Assembly (NCBI GenBank): GCA_963830065.1 | Contig: CAWHLA010000007.1 | Coordinates: 248,001-312,000, forward strand | DNA from: JACCZR01 sp963830065 | Lineage (GTDB): Bacteria; Actinomycetota; Thermoleophilia; Solirubrobacterales; Thermoleophilaceae | Direction of reading: 5' to 3' | DNA: 64,000 nt | In this document: piece by piece, positions 42,814-51,607 of the stretch | Layout: every line of letters starts with the position of its first letter | How positions within the stretch are numbered: position 1 is the stretch's first letter | Position numbers and translations under genes: made by a program | Notes under the pieces: generated by a model | The model's database searches: none | What the model saw: only the letters and a program-made list of their open reading frames with translations | What the model was told of the DNA's origin: nothing

Positions 42814-44050
42814 GCAGCGTCAGATCTTCGTAGGTCTCGCGGCGGAGCGCCACGCGAACGTGTCCGTCGCGGCACAGGAGCACCGGCGGCCGCGGGATCG
42901 CGTTGTAGTTGTTGGCCATGGCGTGGCCGTAGGCGCCGGTTGCCGGAATCACGAGCACGTCGCCGGGCCGCGGGTCCTCCAGCTTGGCGTCGCGGATGAG
43001 GATGTCGCCCGACTCGCAGTGCATGCCCGCCACGGTGCACAGGTCGGAGTTTCCGAAGCGGTCGGCGATCTGGGCCTCGTAGCGGGCGGCGTAGAGCATC
43101 GGCCGCAGGTTGTCGCTCATCCCGCCGTCCACCGCCACGTAGGTGCGCACGCCGGGGATCCGCTTCACGGTCCCGACGGTGTAGATCGTCACCCCCGCGT
43201 TGCCCACCAGGGAGCGGCCCGGCTCGCACAGGACCGTGACCCCCTCGGGCACCCGGGAGAGCAGGGCCTCGGCGTATGCGTCCACCGAGGGCGGCCTGTC
43301 CCCGGCGGTGTAGGCGATGCCGAGGCCCCCGCCCAGGTTGAGCAGCGGGTAGTCGCCCATCCCGCCCAACACCTCGGCGAGCCGCTCGAGCACCGACAGC
43401 TCGTAGATCTGCGAGCCGATGTGCGCGTGCAGCCCGCGCAGCGTGAGGCCCGCGGCGTGGCACTCCTCGATCGCCCGCGGCACGTCGTCGAGGCCGAACC
43501 CGAACTTCGAGTCCTCCTGCCCGGTCGCGATCTTCTCGTGGGTCTCGGGCTTGATCCCAGGCGTGACCCGCAGCATCACCCTCTGGCCGGGCGCGAGTCG
43601 GCGCAGGCGCTCGATCTCGTCGAAGGAGTCGGCGACGATGGTCCCGACGCCGCGCTCGACCGCGTAGGCCAGCTCGGGCTCGGTCTTGTTGTTGCCGTGC
43701 ATGTAGAGGCGCTCGGGATCGAAGCCGCCCGCCAGGGCCAGGTGCAGCTCCCCGCCGGAGGCCACGTCGCACGACAACCCCTCCTCGGCCAGCAGCCGGT
43801 AGATCGCGGTGACGGGGGCGGCCTTGCTCGCGTAGACGATCTCGAACCGGTCGGTGCGCGCCGCGAACGCCTCGCGGTAGGAGCGGGCGCGGGCCCGGAT
43901 GTCGTCCTCGGAGTAGACGTAGGCGGGCGTCCCGTGCTCGCGGGCCACCTCGGTGAGGTCGCAGCCGCCGACCTCGAGCGCGCCGCGCTCGTTGAGGCGT
44001 GAGCCCAGGGGCAGTACCTGCTCCAGGCCGGTTGTCGCGATGGCTGCCAT
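42803..44050 (-). CDS. lysA: Diaminopimelate decarboxylase
   Basis: 415 residues. A fold type III PLP enzyme making lysine from meso-diaminopimelate. Lys76 in VYASKAAPVTA binds PLP; the GGGLGI loop, CEPGRSLVGNAG and HCESGD of the second subunit's active site are all present. ATG at 44050 gives a conventional N-terminus. First gene of the aspartate-family unit lysA-hom-thrC-thrB; pairing lysA with hom is common in Actinobacteria. Divergent from a hydrolase with only 16 nt between starts. Confidence 0.94.
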   Translation of the reverse strand: MAAIATTGLEQVLPLGSRLNERGALEVGGCDLTEVAREHGTPAYVYSEDDIRARARSYREAFAARTDRFEIVYASKAAPVTAIYRLLAEEGLSCDVASGGELHLALAGGFDPERLYMHGNNKTEPELAYAVERGVGTIVADSFDEIERLRRLAPGQRVMLRVTPGIKPETHEKIATGQEDSKFGFGLDDVPRAIEECHAAGLTLRGLHAHIGSQIYELSVLERLAEVLGGMGDYPLLNLGGGLGIAYTAGDRPPSVDAYAEALLSRVPEGVTVLCEPGRSLVGNAGVTIYTVGTVKRIPGVRTYVAVDGGMSDNLRPMLYAARYEAQIADRFGNSDLCTVAGMHCESGDILIRDAKLEDPRPGDVLVIPATGAYGHAMANNYNAIPRPPVLLCRDGHVRVALRRETYEDLTLRDR

Positions 44051-44066
44051 GGTTCGCGGCGCGATT

Positions 44067-44771
44067 ATGAAGCACGCCCCTCCGGCCCCGCCCGAGCTAG
44101 GCACCCGCGACGGGCTCTCGTACGCCCTGTTCCGGCCCGACGGCGACCCGCCCGCCGGGGTCGTGATCGTCCACGGCGCCGACTCGGCCAAGGAGAGCCA
44201 CTTCGACTTCGCCCGCAACCTGAGGGCCGCCGGACTGGCCGCGCTGGCATACGACGCCCGCGGCCACGGCCGGTCCACGGGGGAGTTCGGGCCAACCGCG
44301 TTCGGCGACCTCCTGTCCATGTGCGACCTCATGCGCGGGCACGCGCCCGAGGTGGCCATCCGCGGGTCGAGCATGGGCGGCTGGCAGGCCATTCACGCCG
44401 CCGCGCTCGACCCCTCGATCGCGGCCGTGGTGGCGGTGTGCCCCGCCTACGAGGAACGGCTGCTGCGGCTGCTGCGCGAGCCCGACGAGGAGTATGAGAT
44501 GCGGATCGACCGTGAGCAGGCCGCCCGTTGGGTGGCCGAGCAGGACGTCTTCGACGCGGTCACGAAGCTGGGGCCCAGGACAGGCCTGCTTCTCCTACAC
44601 GCGCGTGGAGACGAGCGGATCCCCTACACGGTCAGCGAGGAGCTGCACGCGGCCGCGCACGAGCCCAAGCGGCTGGTGATCGTCCCGGGCGGGCACCACC
44701 GCTCGCTCCAGCACGACTTGGAGATGCAAGACCTGTCGCGGCGCTTCGTGCTCGAGCAGCTGAGGGCCTAG
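44067..44771 (+). CDS. Alpha/beta hydrolase
   Basis: 234 residues of the serine hydrolase/dienelactone-like alpha/beta fold. VVIVHGADSAKESHFDFARNL (quoted in part: VIVHGADSAKES), the nucleophile elbow IRGSSMGGW, the acid region LLLLHARGDERIPY and the late His in PGGHHRSLQ. Substrate unknown. ATG at 44067 was chosen over ATG at 44049 and 44040 because the latter two lie in the short divergent gap with lysA. It converges on the Gly-rich membrane protein gene with a 4-nt overlap of stops. Confidence 0.8.
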   Translation: MKHAPPAPPELGTRDGLSYALFRPDGDPPAGVVIVHGADSAKESHFDFARNLRAAGLAALAYDARGHGRSTGEFGPTAFGDLLSMCDLMRGHAPEVAIRGSSMGGWQAIHAAALDPSIAAVVAVCPAYEERLLRLLREPDEEYEMRIDREQAARWVAEQDVFDAVTKLGPRTGLLLLHARGDERIPYTVSEELHAAAHEPKRLVIVPGGHHRSLQHDLEMQDLSRRFVLEQLRA

Positions 44772-45394
44772 CGCCCGCCGGTCAGGCCGTCGACCAGGTT
44801 CCCCGTGGTCTCGCCCAGCCCGCGCACGGTGTCACCGAGCCGCGGGTCCACGCTGTCGACCACGTTGCCGACGCCGTCGGTCACGCCTTGGGTCGTCTGA
44901 CCCAGGCTCTGGCCGCCGCCGCCTCCGCCCGGAAGGGCCGGAGCGTTGCCCGCCGTCGACCCGCCTCCGCTCGGGGTCTGGGCCCCGCCGCCGCCTGCGC
45001 CGCCCTGCTGCGGCGTGCCCGCGACCGGTCCGCCGGAGCCGCCTCCGGGCCCTGACGAGCCGCCCGGCCCCGCGCCGCTGCCGCCGGCACCGCCGGCTCC
45101 GGCGCCGGCCGCGCCGGCGCCGACTGCGGTCGCCCCCGCGCTCACCGAGGCCGGCGGGCGGGAGGAGACCCCGCGGGAGGCCGGCGCTGCTTCGGCCGCC
45201 GCCAGCGCCGGGCCGCTGAGCCCGACGGGCTCGTCACGGTCGACCACCAGGCCCTCGAGCTCGCGTAGCCCCTGGCTCACCGACACGCCGTTGAAGGCCA
45301 CCACTGCGCCGACCACGACCATGAGCAGGGCCGATGACGCCAGGAGGATCCCGGTCGTCCCGAGTCCTGCGATATATGCCTTGGAAGCCTTCAA
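44768..45394 (-). CDS. Single-pass membrane protein with Gly/Pro/Ala-rich domain
   Basis: 208 residues. The N-terminus KASKAYIAGLGTTGILLASSALLMVVVGAVVAF is a membrane segment (quoted in part: AYIAGLGTTGILLASS); I recall similar starts in Thermoleophilia proteins of unknown function. It is followed by a short acidic stretch (LEGLVVDRDEP) and about 75 residues of Gly/Ala/Ser/Pro. A conserved-looking C-terminus has repeating DGVGNVVDSVDPRLGDTVRGLGE segments (quoted in part). TTG at 45394 was chosen because it begins exactly at the membrane segment. It may be a surface-exposed spacer protein; no function is assigned. Confidence 0.6.
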   Translation of the reverse strand: MKASKAYIAGLGTTGILLASSALLMVVVGAVVAFNGVSVSQGLRELEGLVVDRDEPVGLSGPALAAAEAAPASRGVSSRPPASVSAGATAVGAGAAGAGAGGAGGSGAGPGGSSGPGGGSGGPVAGTPQQGGAGGGGAQTPSGGGSTAGNAPALPGGGGGGQSLGQTTQGVTDGVGNVVDSVDPRLGDTVRGLGETTGNLVDGLTGGR

Positions 45395-45557
45395 CCCGTG
45401 AACCCCCGGGTGTAGTCGGCCGTCTCGCGGCGCCGCTTTAGCCAGCAACGCTGTCGGCGCCAGTACCTGTCCGGCACCGTAGCGGGGCTCGGCCTCCGAG
45501 TCGAGCGGTAGCGGCCTGGCGCGCTCGCGCTCAGTGACGGTGGCGGCCGCCGTTGTC

Positions 45558-45570
45558 GAGAACGATTCTC
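45558..45570 (+). promoter_or_regulatory. Zur-like box upstream of the metal ABC transporter
   Basis: GAGAA-CGA-TTCTC is a perfect inverted repeat followed by ATTT, close to the actinobacterial Zur consensus (TGAAAATnATTTTCA). It lies 21 nt before the permease start, where repression by zinc-loaded Zur would be expected. The rest of the gap 45395-45590 has no other clear signal. Confidence 0.6.
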
Positions 45571-45590
45571 ATTTACGCTCGTCTCCTCCC

Positions 45591-46403
45591 TTGGCAGCCG
45601 CGCCCCCCTCCCCAACCGACCTGATCGACCTGGCCTTCGCGCGAACCGCGCTGGTCGAGCTGCTCCTGCTCGCGGTCGCCGGCGGCCTGCTCAGCGGCTG
45701 GATCGTCCTGCGCCGCCTGGCCTTCTTCACCCACGCGACGGGCACCGCGACCTTTCCCGGCCTGGTGGTGGCCCAGGCGGCGGGCTTCAGCCCCCGGCTC
45801 GCCGCGCTGGCGGTTGCCGGCGGCTATGCGGGCGCCGTGGGCGGGCGCCGCGAGCGCTCGGGGGAGGGCGGCGACACCACCGTCGCACTCGTGCTCGTCG
45901 CCGCCTTGGCCGCGGGGGTGGTGCTGGCGGGCGACGTCTTCTCGTCCGGCGCCGGCGTGGACTCGCTGCTGTTCGGCAGCCTCCTCGGCGTCCAGGGAGC
46001 GGACCTCGCGGCCTCCGCCGCGGTGGCGGCGCTCGCGCTGCTCGGCACGTTCCTGCTCGGCCCCTCGTGGGCCGCGGCGGGATTCGACCGCGACGCCGCT
46101 GCCGGCGCGGGCGTGCCCGTCCGGCGCGCCGACCTGCTCCTGCTCGGCCTGGTGGCCGCCACGGTGGTGGCGGCGCTGCCCGCGGTCGGCGCGCTGCTGG
46201 TGACCTCGCTGCTGGTGGTGCCGGCAGCGGTGGCGCGACTGCTCACCGGCCGCCTGCGGAGCCTGCTCGCGCTGGCGGTGGCGCTCGCGCTGGCCCAAGG
46301 GGTGGCCGGCCTCTACCTCGCCCTCTGGCTCGACGTGCCGCCGGGCCCCGCGGTGGCCGTGGTCGGCGCCGCGCTGTTCGCGGTCACGGCGGCGGTCCGG
46401 TGA
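45591..46403 (+). CDS. Metal ABC transporter permease (ZnuB/MntB-type), first copy
   Basis: 270 residues with about seven to eight membrane helices of the ABC-3 family: LLAVAGGLLSGWIVLRRLAFFTHA, SLLFGSLLGV, VAALPAVGALLVTSLLVVPAAVARLLTG (quoted in part). ABC-3 permeases move Zn2+ or Mn2+. TTG at 45591 was selected so that the Zur-like box stays outside the coding region. The ATPase gene overlaps its stop (GTGA). Operon: permease, ATPase, permease, without a solute-binding protein. Confidence 0.85.
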   Translation: MAAAPPSPTDLIDLAFARTALVELLLLAVAGGLLSGWIVLRRLAFFTHATGTATFPGLVVAQAAGFSPRLAALAVAGGYAGAVGGRRERSGEGGDTTVALVLVAALAAGVVLAGDVFSSGAGVDSLLFGSLLGVQGADLAASAAVAALALLGTFLLGPSWAAAGFDRDAAAGAGVPVRRADLLLLGLVAATVVAALPAVGALLVTSLLVVPAAVARLLTGRLRSLLALAVALALAQGVAGLYLALWLDVPPGPAVAVVGAALFAVTAAVR

Positions 46404-47143
46404 CCGCGCCCGCCGTCCAGGCCGAAGCGCTGGCCGCGGGCTACGGCAGCGGCCCGCTTGCCCTGGAGGAGGTCACCTTCTCGCTCGACCCGGGCACCTC
46501 GCTGTGCGTGCTCGGCCCCAACGGCGGCGGCAAGACCACGCTGTTCCGCGTCCTGGCCGGCGACCTGGCCCCGATAACCGGCAGCGCCGAGGTCGACGGG
46601 CGGCCCGCTCAGCTCCCCCAGGCCGACCGCCCCCGGCTCGACTTCCCCGTCAGCGCCCTGGACGTGGCGCTGATGGGCACCCTGGGCCAGGGACGGTGGT
46701 GGCTTCCGCCCGGCCGGGCGGAGCGCACGGCCGCGACCGCCGCGCTGGCGCGGGTGGGGCTCGAGGCGAGCGCCGGCGACCGCTTCGGCTCGTTGTCGGG
46801 CGGGCAGCGCCAGCGGGTGCTGCTGGCCCGCGCGCTCGTTCAGGACGCCGCCGTGCTCCTGTTCGACGAGCCCCTGAGCGCGGTGGACCCCGTCAGCGCC
46901 GAGCGGATCGAGGGCCTGTTCGCCGAGCTGCGGGCCGAGGGCCGGACGGTGCTGGTCTCCACCCACGACGTCGAGAGCGCGCGCCGCTTCGACCGGGTCC
47001 TGTGCCTCAACCGCCGCCAGGTGGCGTTCGGCGCCCCCGCGGAGACGCTCAGCCGCAATGTGCTCGAGGCCACCTACGGCGAGGAGATCGTGGTCCTCGA
47101 CGAGGGCGGCCGGGCCATCACCGTCCAACACCACGCGCACTAG
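46400..47143 (+). CDS. Metal ABC transporter ATP-binding protein (ZnuC-type)
   Basis: 247 residues. Walker A GPNGGGKTT, signature LSGGQRQRV, Walker B VLLFDEPLSAVD and H-loop STHD are intact. The FGAPAETLSRNVLEATYG C-terminus is typical of zinc/manganese transporter ATPases. It couples ATP hydrolysis to the two flanking permeases. GTG start at 46400 overlaps the preceding stop. The last codons are His-rich (QHHAH), a possible minor metal-sensing tail. Confidence 0.9.
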   Translation: MTAPAVQAEALAAGYGSGPLALEEVTFSLDPGTSLCVLGPNGGGKTTLFRVLAGDLAPITGSAEVDGRPAQLPQADRPRLDFPVSALDVALMGTLGQGRWWLPPGRAERTAATAALARVGLEASAGDRFGSLSGGQRQRVLLARALVQDAAVLLFDEPLSAVDPVSAERIEGLFAELRAEGRTVLVSTHDVESARRFDRVLCLNRRQVAFGAPAETLSRNVLEATYGEEIVVLDEGGRAITVQHHAH

Positions 47144-47998
47144 ATGACGACCGCCGCCGCTCTCCTCGACCCCTTCGGCTCCGGCCTTGGCCGCCGTGCG
47201 CTGGCGGAGGTCGCGCTGCTCGGCGCACTGGGCGGCGGGCTGTCGTTCTGGGTCACCTCATTTCGGCTGTCCTACGCCGCCGAGTCGCTGGCACACGGTC
47301 TCCTGCCCGGGGTGGTGGTGGCCGCTCTGATCGGGGTCCCGCTGGCCGCCGGCGCAGGCGCCGGCGTAGTGCTGGCCGCGCTGCTGGTGGCCGCCGTGGC
47401 GCGCGACGAGCGGGTGGGCGTGGAGGCGGCCACCGCGGTCGCGGTGTCGGGGCTGCTGGGGCTCGGAGCGCTGCTGGCGCTCGCCCCGAAGAGCCCGCAG
47501 CGCCTGGAGGAGTTGCTGTTCGGCGACCTGCTGAGCGTGGCCGACTCCGACCTGCTCACGGCCGCGCTCGCGCTGGCGCTGGTGGCCGCGGCGCTGGTCG
47601 CCCTGCACCGCCCGCTCACGGCGGTCGCGTTCGACCCTCAGGGTGCGACGGCCACGGGCGTCCGGGCCGGCGTCGTGATCGCCGCGCTGCTGGTGCTGGT
47701 GTCGCTGAGCCTGGCCGTCACGGTGCGAGGCCTGGGCAACCTGCTGTCGCTGGCGGTGCTGGTCGCGCCGGCCGTGGCCGTCCGCCGCCACACCCGCACG
47801 CCGGGCCGGGCGGCGTTCGCCGGGGCGGTGGTCGCGGTGGCGGCCGGGGTCACCGGCGTGCTCCTCTCATTCGCGCTGGGCCTGGCCACCGGGGCCAGCG
47901 TCGCGCTGGCGCTGTGCCTGGCCGCGGTGGCGGGCGCGGGACTTCCCGCGCTCAGGCCGCCGCGCGCGCCGGCTCGGCGGGCCGCCCGCGCCGGCTGA
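47144..47998 (+). CDS. Metal ABC transporter permease, second copy
   Basis: 284 residues, ABC-3 family, with GGLSFWVTSFRLSYAAESLAHGLLPGVV at the N-terminus (quoted in part), LLFGDLLSVADSD and a Leu/Ala-rich set of about eight helices. It differs enough from the first permease to suggest a heterodimeric channel. ATG directly follows the ATPase stop (TAGATG). Its 3' end overlaps the convergent lgt gene by 47 nt. Confidence 0.85.
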   Translation: MTTAAALLDPFGSGLGRRALAEVALLGALGGGLSFWVTSFRLSYAAESLAHGLLPGVVVAALIGVPLAAGAGAGVVLAALLVAAVARDERVGVEAATAVAVSGLLGLGALLALAPKSPQRLEELLFGDLLSVADSDLLTAALALALVAAALVALHRPLTAVAFDPQGATATGVRAGVVIAALLVLVSLSLAVTVRGLGNLLSLAVLVAPAVAVRRHTRTPGRAAFAGAVVAVAAGVTGVLLSFALGLATGASVALALCLAAVAGAGLPALRPPRAPARRAARAG

Positions 47999-48713
47999 GA
48001 ATCAGCGCCGTGCCCCCGGCCATCATTCCCAGGCCGATGACCTGGGGCAGGGTCAGCCCGGCCACCAGGTCGTCGTTGCGGCGGATGAACTCCACCAGGA
48101 AGCGCTCGAGGCCGGTGAAGACGAGGTAGATCCCGAACAGCACGCCGGGCGCGAAGCGGTCGCGCAGCCGCCACAGGGCCAGCGTGAGCAGCCCGACCGC
48201 CAGCGTCTCGTAGACCGGCGTCGGGTGGACCTCCTGGGTGGTGGGCACCGTCCCTTCGGGGTAGGCCATCGCCCAGGGCAGGTCGGAGGCGATGCCGTAG
48301 TCGCCGTCCCCCGACAGCTGGCAGCCCACGCGCCCGATGGCGTAGCCCAGCGCCAACGGGATCGACATGGTGTCGAGCATCCGGGCGTTCAGCCACCCGC
48401 GCCGCCACGCCCACAGGACCACCCCGATCGCGCCGCCCACCACGCCGCCGAACCACACCAGGCCCGAGCCCGAGAACACGGCGCCGAGCAGGTCGTCGGA
48501 GACCTTGTCCCAGTTCTGGATCAAGTAGTCGATGCGGGCACCGACCAGACCGCCGATGAGCGCCGAGAAGACGATCTCGTAGGACCAGTCCGGCGGCAGG
48601 TCCAGCTCGCGCAGACGGCGGCTGAGCACCCCACCGGCCGCCACGAAGCCCAGGGCGAAGCAGAGGCCGAAGGTCTGCAGCGAGACGGGGCCGAGATCCA
48701 GCTCGGGGTACAC
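47952..48713 (-). CDS. lgt: Prolipoprotein diacylglyceryl transferase
   Basis: 253 residues. Attaches diacylglyceryl to lipobox cysteines. Seven or so membrane helices with LQTFGLCFALGF, the conserved GARIDYL, the Lgt signature GRVGCQLSGDGDYG and HPTPVYE. Several lipoproteins in this window are its natural substrates. GTG at 48713 starts the protein at MYPELDLGPVSLQTFG, the usual form. Minus-strand neighbour of the M23 peptidase. Confidence 0.93.
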   Translation of the reverse strand: MYPELDLGPVSLQTFGLCFALGFVAAGGVLSRRLRELDLPPDWSYEIVFSALIGGLVGARIDYLIQNWDKVSDDLLGAVFSGSGLVWFGGVVGGAIGVVLWAWRRGWLNARMLDTMSIPLALGYAIGRVGCQLSGDGDYGIASDLPWAMAYPEGTVPTTQEVHPTPVYETLAVGLLTLALWRLRDRFAPGVLFGIYLVFTGLERFLVEFIRRNDDLVAGLTLPQVIGLGMMAGGTALILSRRGRPAEPARAAA

Positions 48714-48786
48714 GGCCCGGAGAGTAGGGAGGGCCGGCGAAGCCGGCCCGGTTACGGCGCCGGGACGGCGCCGCTCCTATCAAGGC

Positions 48787-48803
48787 GCGGGCAGGATGCC
48801 CGC
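48787..48803 (-). terminator. Hairpin downstream of the M23 peptidase gene
   Basis: GCGGGCA-GGA-TGCCCGC, a perfect 7-bp stem 8 nt after the M23 stop codon on the minus strand. No U-tract follows, so it may act with Rho or as an mRNA 3' end stabiliser. A similar GCGGGC/GCCCGC hairpin occurs at 60140-60160. Confidence 0.4.
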
Positions 48804-48810
48804 AAGAGCT

Positions 48811-49974
48811 CTACAAGTAACCCATGGGGTTCACGGGCGAGCCGCCGACGCGAACCTCGAAGTGCAGGTGGGGACCGGTGGAGTGTCCGGTGTTGCCCAC
48901 GGCGCCGATCACCTGGCCCTGACTGACCGACTGGCCGACCGAGACCCCGATGCGGGACTGGTGCCCGTAGCAGGTGGAGATGTTCCCGCCGTGCTGGATG
49001 CAGGTGTAGTTGCCGTAGCCGCCGGTCATCCCGGCGATGGCCACGCGACCCGAGTCCGCCGCGCGGATGGGCGTGCCGGTCGCGGCGGCGATGTCCTGGC
49101 CGGCGTGCAGCCGGCCCCAGCGCTGCCCGAAGGGCGAGCTGAACGTCCCGTTGACCGGCATCACGAAGCGGCCGTTGCCCTTGCGGATCGGCCCGGCGCC
49201 CGACGACCCGGCGAGACGGGCCTGCACCCGAGCCGACTCGGCCTCGAGGCTGTCCAGGTCCTTCTCGAGGCTCACCCGCGAGGCGCGCACCTTGCTGAGG
49301 GCGCCCTGGCGCTGGGACCGCGCCCCGGCCAGCTCGCCGCGCGCGGCCACGAGCCGGTTGCGTGAGCTCGCGAGGCTGTCGCGGCGCTGGGTGATGGCCA
49401 GGGTGGTGGCCTCCTCCTTGTCCTCGAGCACCGCCAGCTGATCGGTCTGGCGCTTGACCTTGACCCTCAGCTTCCGCACCCGGTCGGTCACGTGCGCGTC
49501 CTGGTCGGAGAGCCGGTCCAGGTACTCGGTGCGCTCGAGCAGGTCCTCGAAGCCGTCGGCCTCCAGCACCACGGTGAGCGAGTCGGGCTCGTCGGACTTG
49601 TAGATCTCGATCAGGCGCTGGGAGAGCACCTGGCGGGCGGTCTCCAGCTCGCTGCGCACCCGCTCCAGGCGGTCGCGGGCCACCTCGAGGCGGTCGCGCA
49701 CGCGGGCGAGCTCGGCCTGCTGGTGCGTGAGGTCGCCCTGGACGGAGGTGAGCCGCTGGGTGGTGCCGCGGATCTCCCCCTGCAGGCCGGAGATGCGGGT
49801 GTTGTAGCCGGCGATAGTCGAGGTGAGCACGCCCTCCCGCCGCTTGACCTTGCCCACCTGCGCGCGCTTCTTGTCGATGCGTTTCTGCAGCGGCGCGGTG
49901 AGCCCGGTGAAGGGCATGGCGAGCGAGGCCACCAGAGTGCTGGCAGCGGCGATCCAGAAGAGCTTGCGACGCAT
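48811..49974 (-). CDS. M23 family peptidase with coiled-coil N-domain
   Basis: 387 residues. A signal peptide (KLFWIAAASTLVASLAMPFTG) is followed by a long coiled coil (about 35-250) like those of EnvC/FtsX-linked peptidases. The M23 domain spans about 265-387. Zinc ligands are His290, Asp294 and His371, with His369 next to it (HLHFE). It should hydrolyse peptidoglycan crosslinks. ATG at 49974. Divergent from htpX by 81 nt, consistent with envelope function. A coiled coil of this length commonly requires a membrane activator, not seen here. Confidence 0.88.
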   Translation of the reverse strand: MRRKLFWIAAASTLVASLAMPFTGLTAPLQKRIDKKRAQVGKVKRREGVLTSTIAGYNTRISGLQGEIRGTTQRLTSVQGDLTHQQAELARVRDRLEVARDRLERVRSELETARQVLSQRLIEIYKSDEPDSLTVVLEADGFEDLLERTEYLDRLSDQDAHVTDRVRKLRVKVKRQTDQLAVLEDKEEATTLAITQRRDSLASSRNRLVAARGELAGARSQRQGALSKVRASRVSLEKDLDSLEAESARVQARLAGSSGAGPIRKGNGRFVMPVNGTFSSPFGQRWGRLHAGQDIAAATGTPIRAADSGRVAIAGMTGGYGNYTCIQHGGNISTCYGHQSRIGVSVGQSVSQGQVIGAVGNTGHSTGPHLHFEVRVGGSPVNPMGYL

Positions 49975-50055
49975 GCGGCTGATGAGGGTGCCACAGGAAA
50001 AGCTCTGCTCCCGGGCCTGCAAGGCAGCCTGCAAGCGCTCCCTAAACTCAAGAGA

Positions 50056-50964
50056 GTGCCCACCCAGCGCGCCGTCTTCCCCCGCGACACCGGACTACAG
50101 CTCCGAATGGGGCTGACGCTGTTCCTGCTGGGTCTGCTCTACGTCGGGCTGGTGGTCGGCCTCCTGGCCGCCGGCACGGGCACGGCGGTGATGCTGGTGA
50201 TCGTCGGCGCGCTGTCGCTGTCGCAGCTGCTGTTCTCCGACAAGCTCGCCCTGGCGGCCATGGGCGCCAAGGAGGTCTCCCCCGAGGAGGCCCCGGGCCT
50301 GCACGCGATGATCGAGCGCCTCTGCATCCAGGCCGACCTGCCCAAGCCGCGCATCGCCGTGGCCGACACCGACGTGCCGAACGCCTTCGCCATGGGCCGC
50401 TCGCCCAAGAACGCCACGGTGTGCGCCACGACCGGCATCATGCGCGTGCTGGAGCCGCGTGAGCTCGAGGGCGTGATGGCGCACGAGCTCTCGCACGTGA
50501 AGAACCGCGACGTCCTGATCATGACCATCGCCTCCTTCTTCGCCAGCATCGCGGCGATGATCATGCAGTTCGGGTTCTTCTTCGGCGGCGCCAGCTCCGA
50601 CGACGACGAGAACCCCAGCTTCCTCGTCGTCCTGCTGGTCTCGGCCGTGGTCTACGTCATCTCCTACTTCCTGATGCTCACCCTGTCGCGCTACCGCGAG
50701 TTCTCTGCAGACCGCGGCGCCGCCCTGGTCACCGGCCGCCCCAGCGCCCTGTCGGCGGCGCTGATGAAGATCTCCGGCGCGATGCAACAGGTCCCGACCA
50801 ACGACCTGCGCGAGGCGGAGCGGATGAACGCCTTCTTCATCGTCCCGGCCAGCGTGAAGGGCAGTCTGAAGTCGCTGTTCGACACGCACCCCCCGATGGA
50901 GAAGCGCCTCGAGCGCCTGGCGCAGCTCGAGGCCCAGCTCCAGCGGCCCGCCGCGGCGGCCTAG
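50056..50964 (+). CDS. htpX: Membrane zinc metalloprotease HtpX
   Basis: 302 residues. The M48 family membrane protease for damaged membrane proteins. Two N-terminal membrane helices (about 20-60), the zinc motif HELSH (His143, Glu144, His147), then two more helices and the ligand Glu in REFSADRGAAL. GTG at 50056 yields PTQRAVFPRDTGLQLRMGLTLFLLG (quoted in part), which matches the usual HtpX start. Followed by pspAB at 8 nt, the standard actinobacterial pair. Divergent from the M23 gene. Confidence 0.92.
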   Translation: MPTQRAVFPRDTGLQLRMGLTLFLLGLLYVGLVVGLLAAGTGTAVMLVIVGALSLSQLLFSDKLALAAMGAKEVSPEEAPGLHAMIERLCIQADLPKPRIAVADTDVPNAFAMGRSPKNATVCATTGIMRVLEPRELEGVMAHELSHVKNRDVLIMTIASFFASIAAMIMQFGFFFGGASSDDDENPSFLVVLLVSAVVYVISYFLMLTLSRYREFSADRGAALVTGRPSALSAALMKISGAMQQVPTNDLREAERMNAFFIVPASVKGSLKSLFDTHPPMEKRLERLAQLEAQLQRPAAAA

Positions 50965-50971
50965 AGCCGGC

Positions 50972-51541
50972 TTGGGCTTCCTCGACTCGATCTTCGGAGG
51001 CAAGGGCAAGCTGTCGGCGCCCGCGCCGGACCGCCTGTTCGCGATGACCACCGCGCACGTGCACCTGGAGACCGCGCTCGGGATCCGCCACCGAGGGGCG
51101 GCCGGGATCGTCTTCCAGGCGCTGGACACCGCGGACTTCTCCTCGATCCTCTCCGAGGCCGAGGAGCTGCTGCGGGGCACGGCCCAGGAGACCGGTACGA
51201 CCCTGCGTTCCCAGGACGACGAGTTCGGCTACCGCTGGCTGGTGCTGGAGGACCCCGACTTCGAGGACCTGGTGGTGTCGCTGAACACCATCTCGAGCGA
51301 GCTGCAGGCGGGCGGCTACGGCGACCGCCTGCTGGCCTGCGTGTTCGCCTTCGAGGACGACGGCCGGCCGCTGTACCTGATCTACAACTTCAAGCGCGGG
51401 TCGTTCTACCCCTTCGTGCCGAGCGGGGAGAAGGCGCGCGACACCGAGCGCGAGCTGCAGCTCCGCGCGCAGATCGGGCCCGAGCTGCCGCTCGAGCCCG
51501 AGACCACGCGCTGGTTCCCGCTCTGGGACGTACCCCTCTAA
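50972..51541 (+). CDS. pspAB: PspA-associated protein PspAB
   Basis: 189 residues. MGFLDSIFGGKGKL, ATLDTADF-like core, DDEFGYRWLVLEDPDFEDLV and a final TRWFPLWDVPL correspond to the family found beside htpX in Actinobacteria and named for association with PspA. Function is not established; the genomic link to HtpX and PspA points to envelope stress. TTG at 50972, 8 nt after the htpX stop. Confidence 0.75.
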   Translation: MGFLDSIFGGKGKLSAPAPDRLFAMTTAHVHLETALGIRHRGAAGIVFQALDTADFSSILSEAEELLRGTAQETGTTLRSQDDEFGYRWLVLEDPDFEDLVVSLNTISSELQAGGYGDRLLACVFAFEDDGRPLYLIYNFKRGSFYPFVPSGEKARDTERELQLRAQIGPELPLEPETTRWFPLWDVPL

Positions 51542-51561
51542 GCGCGGGCGCACTGAATCCT

Positions 51562-51587
51562 GTACAGTTGTACATGTACAAATGTAC
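51562..51587 (+). promoter_or_regulatory. Long palindromic operator before the SMR transporter gene
   Basis: A perfect 14-bp palindrome TTGTACATGTACAA (51568-51581) sits within a larger symmetry of GTACA/TGTAC arms (51562-51587). It is strikingly A/T-rich. TetR family repressors typically bind such sites. The TetR encoded immediately after the SMR gene is the obvious candidate; the site lies 21-46 nt before the SMR start. Confidence 0.7.
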
Positions 51588-51607
51588 TACTGCTCAGGAG
51601 GACTCTC

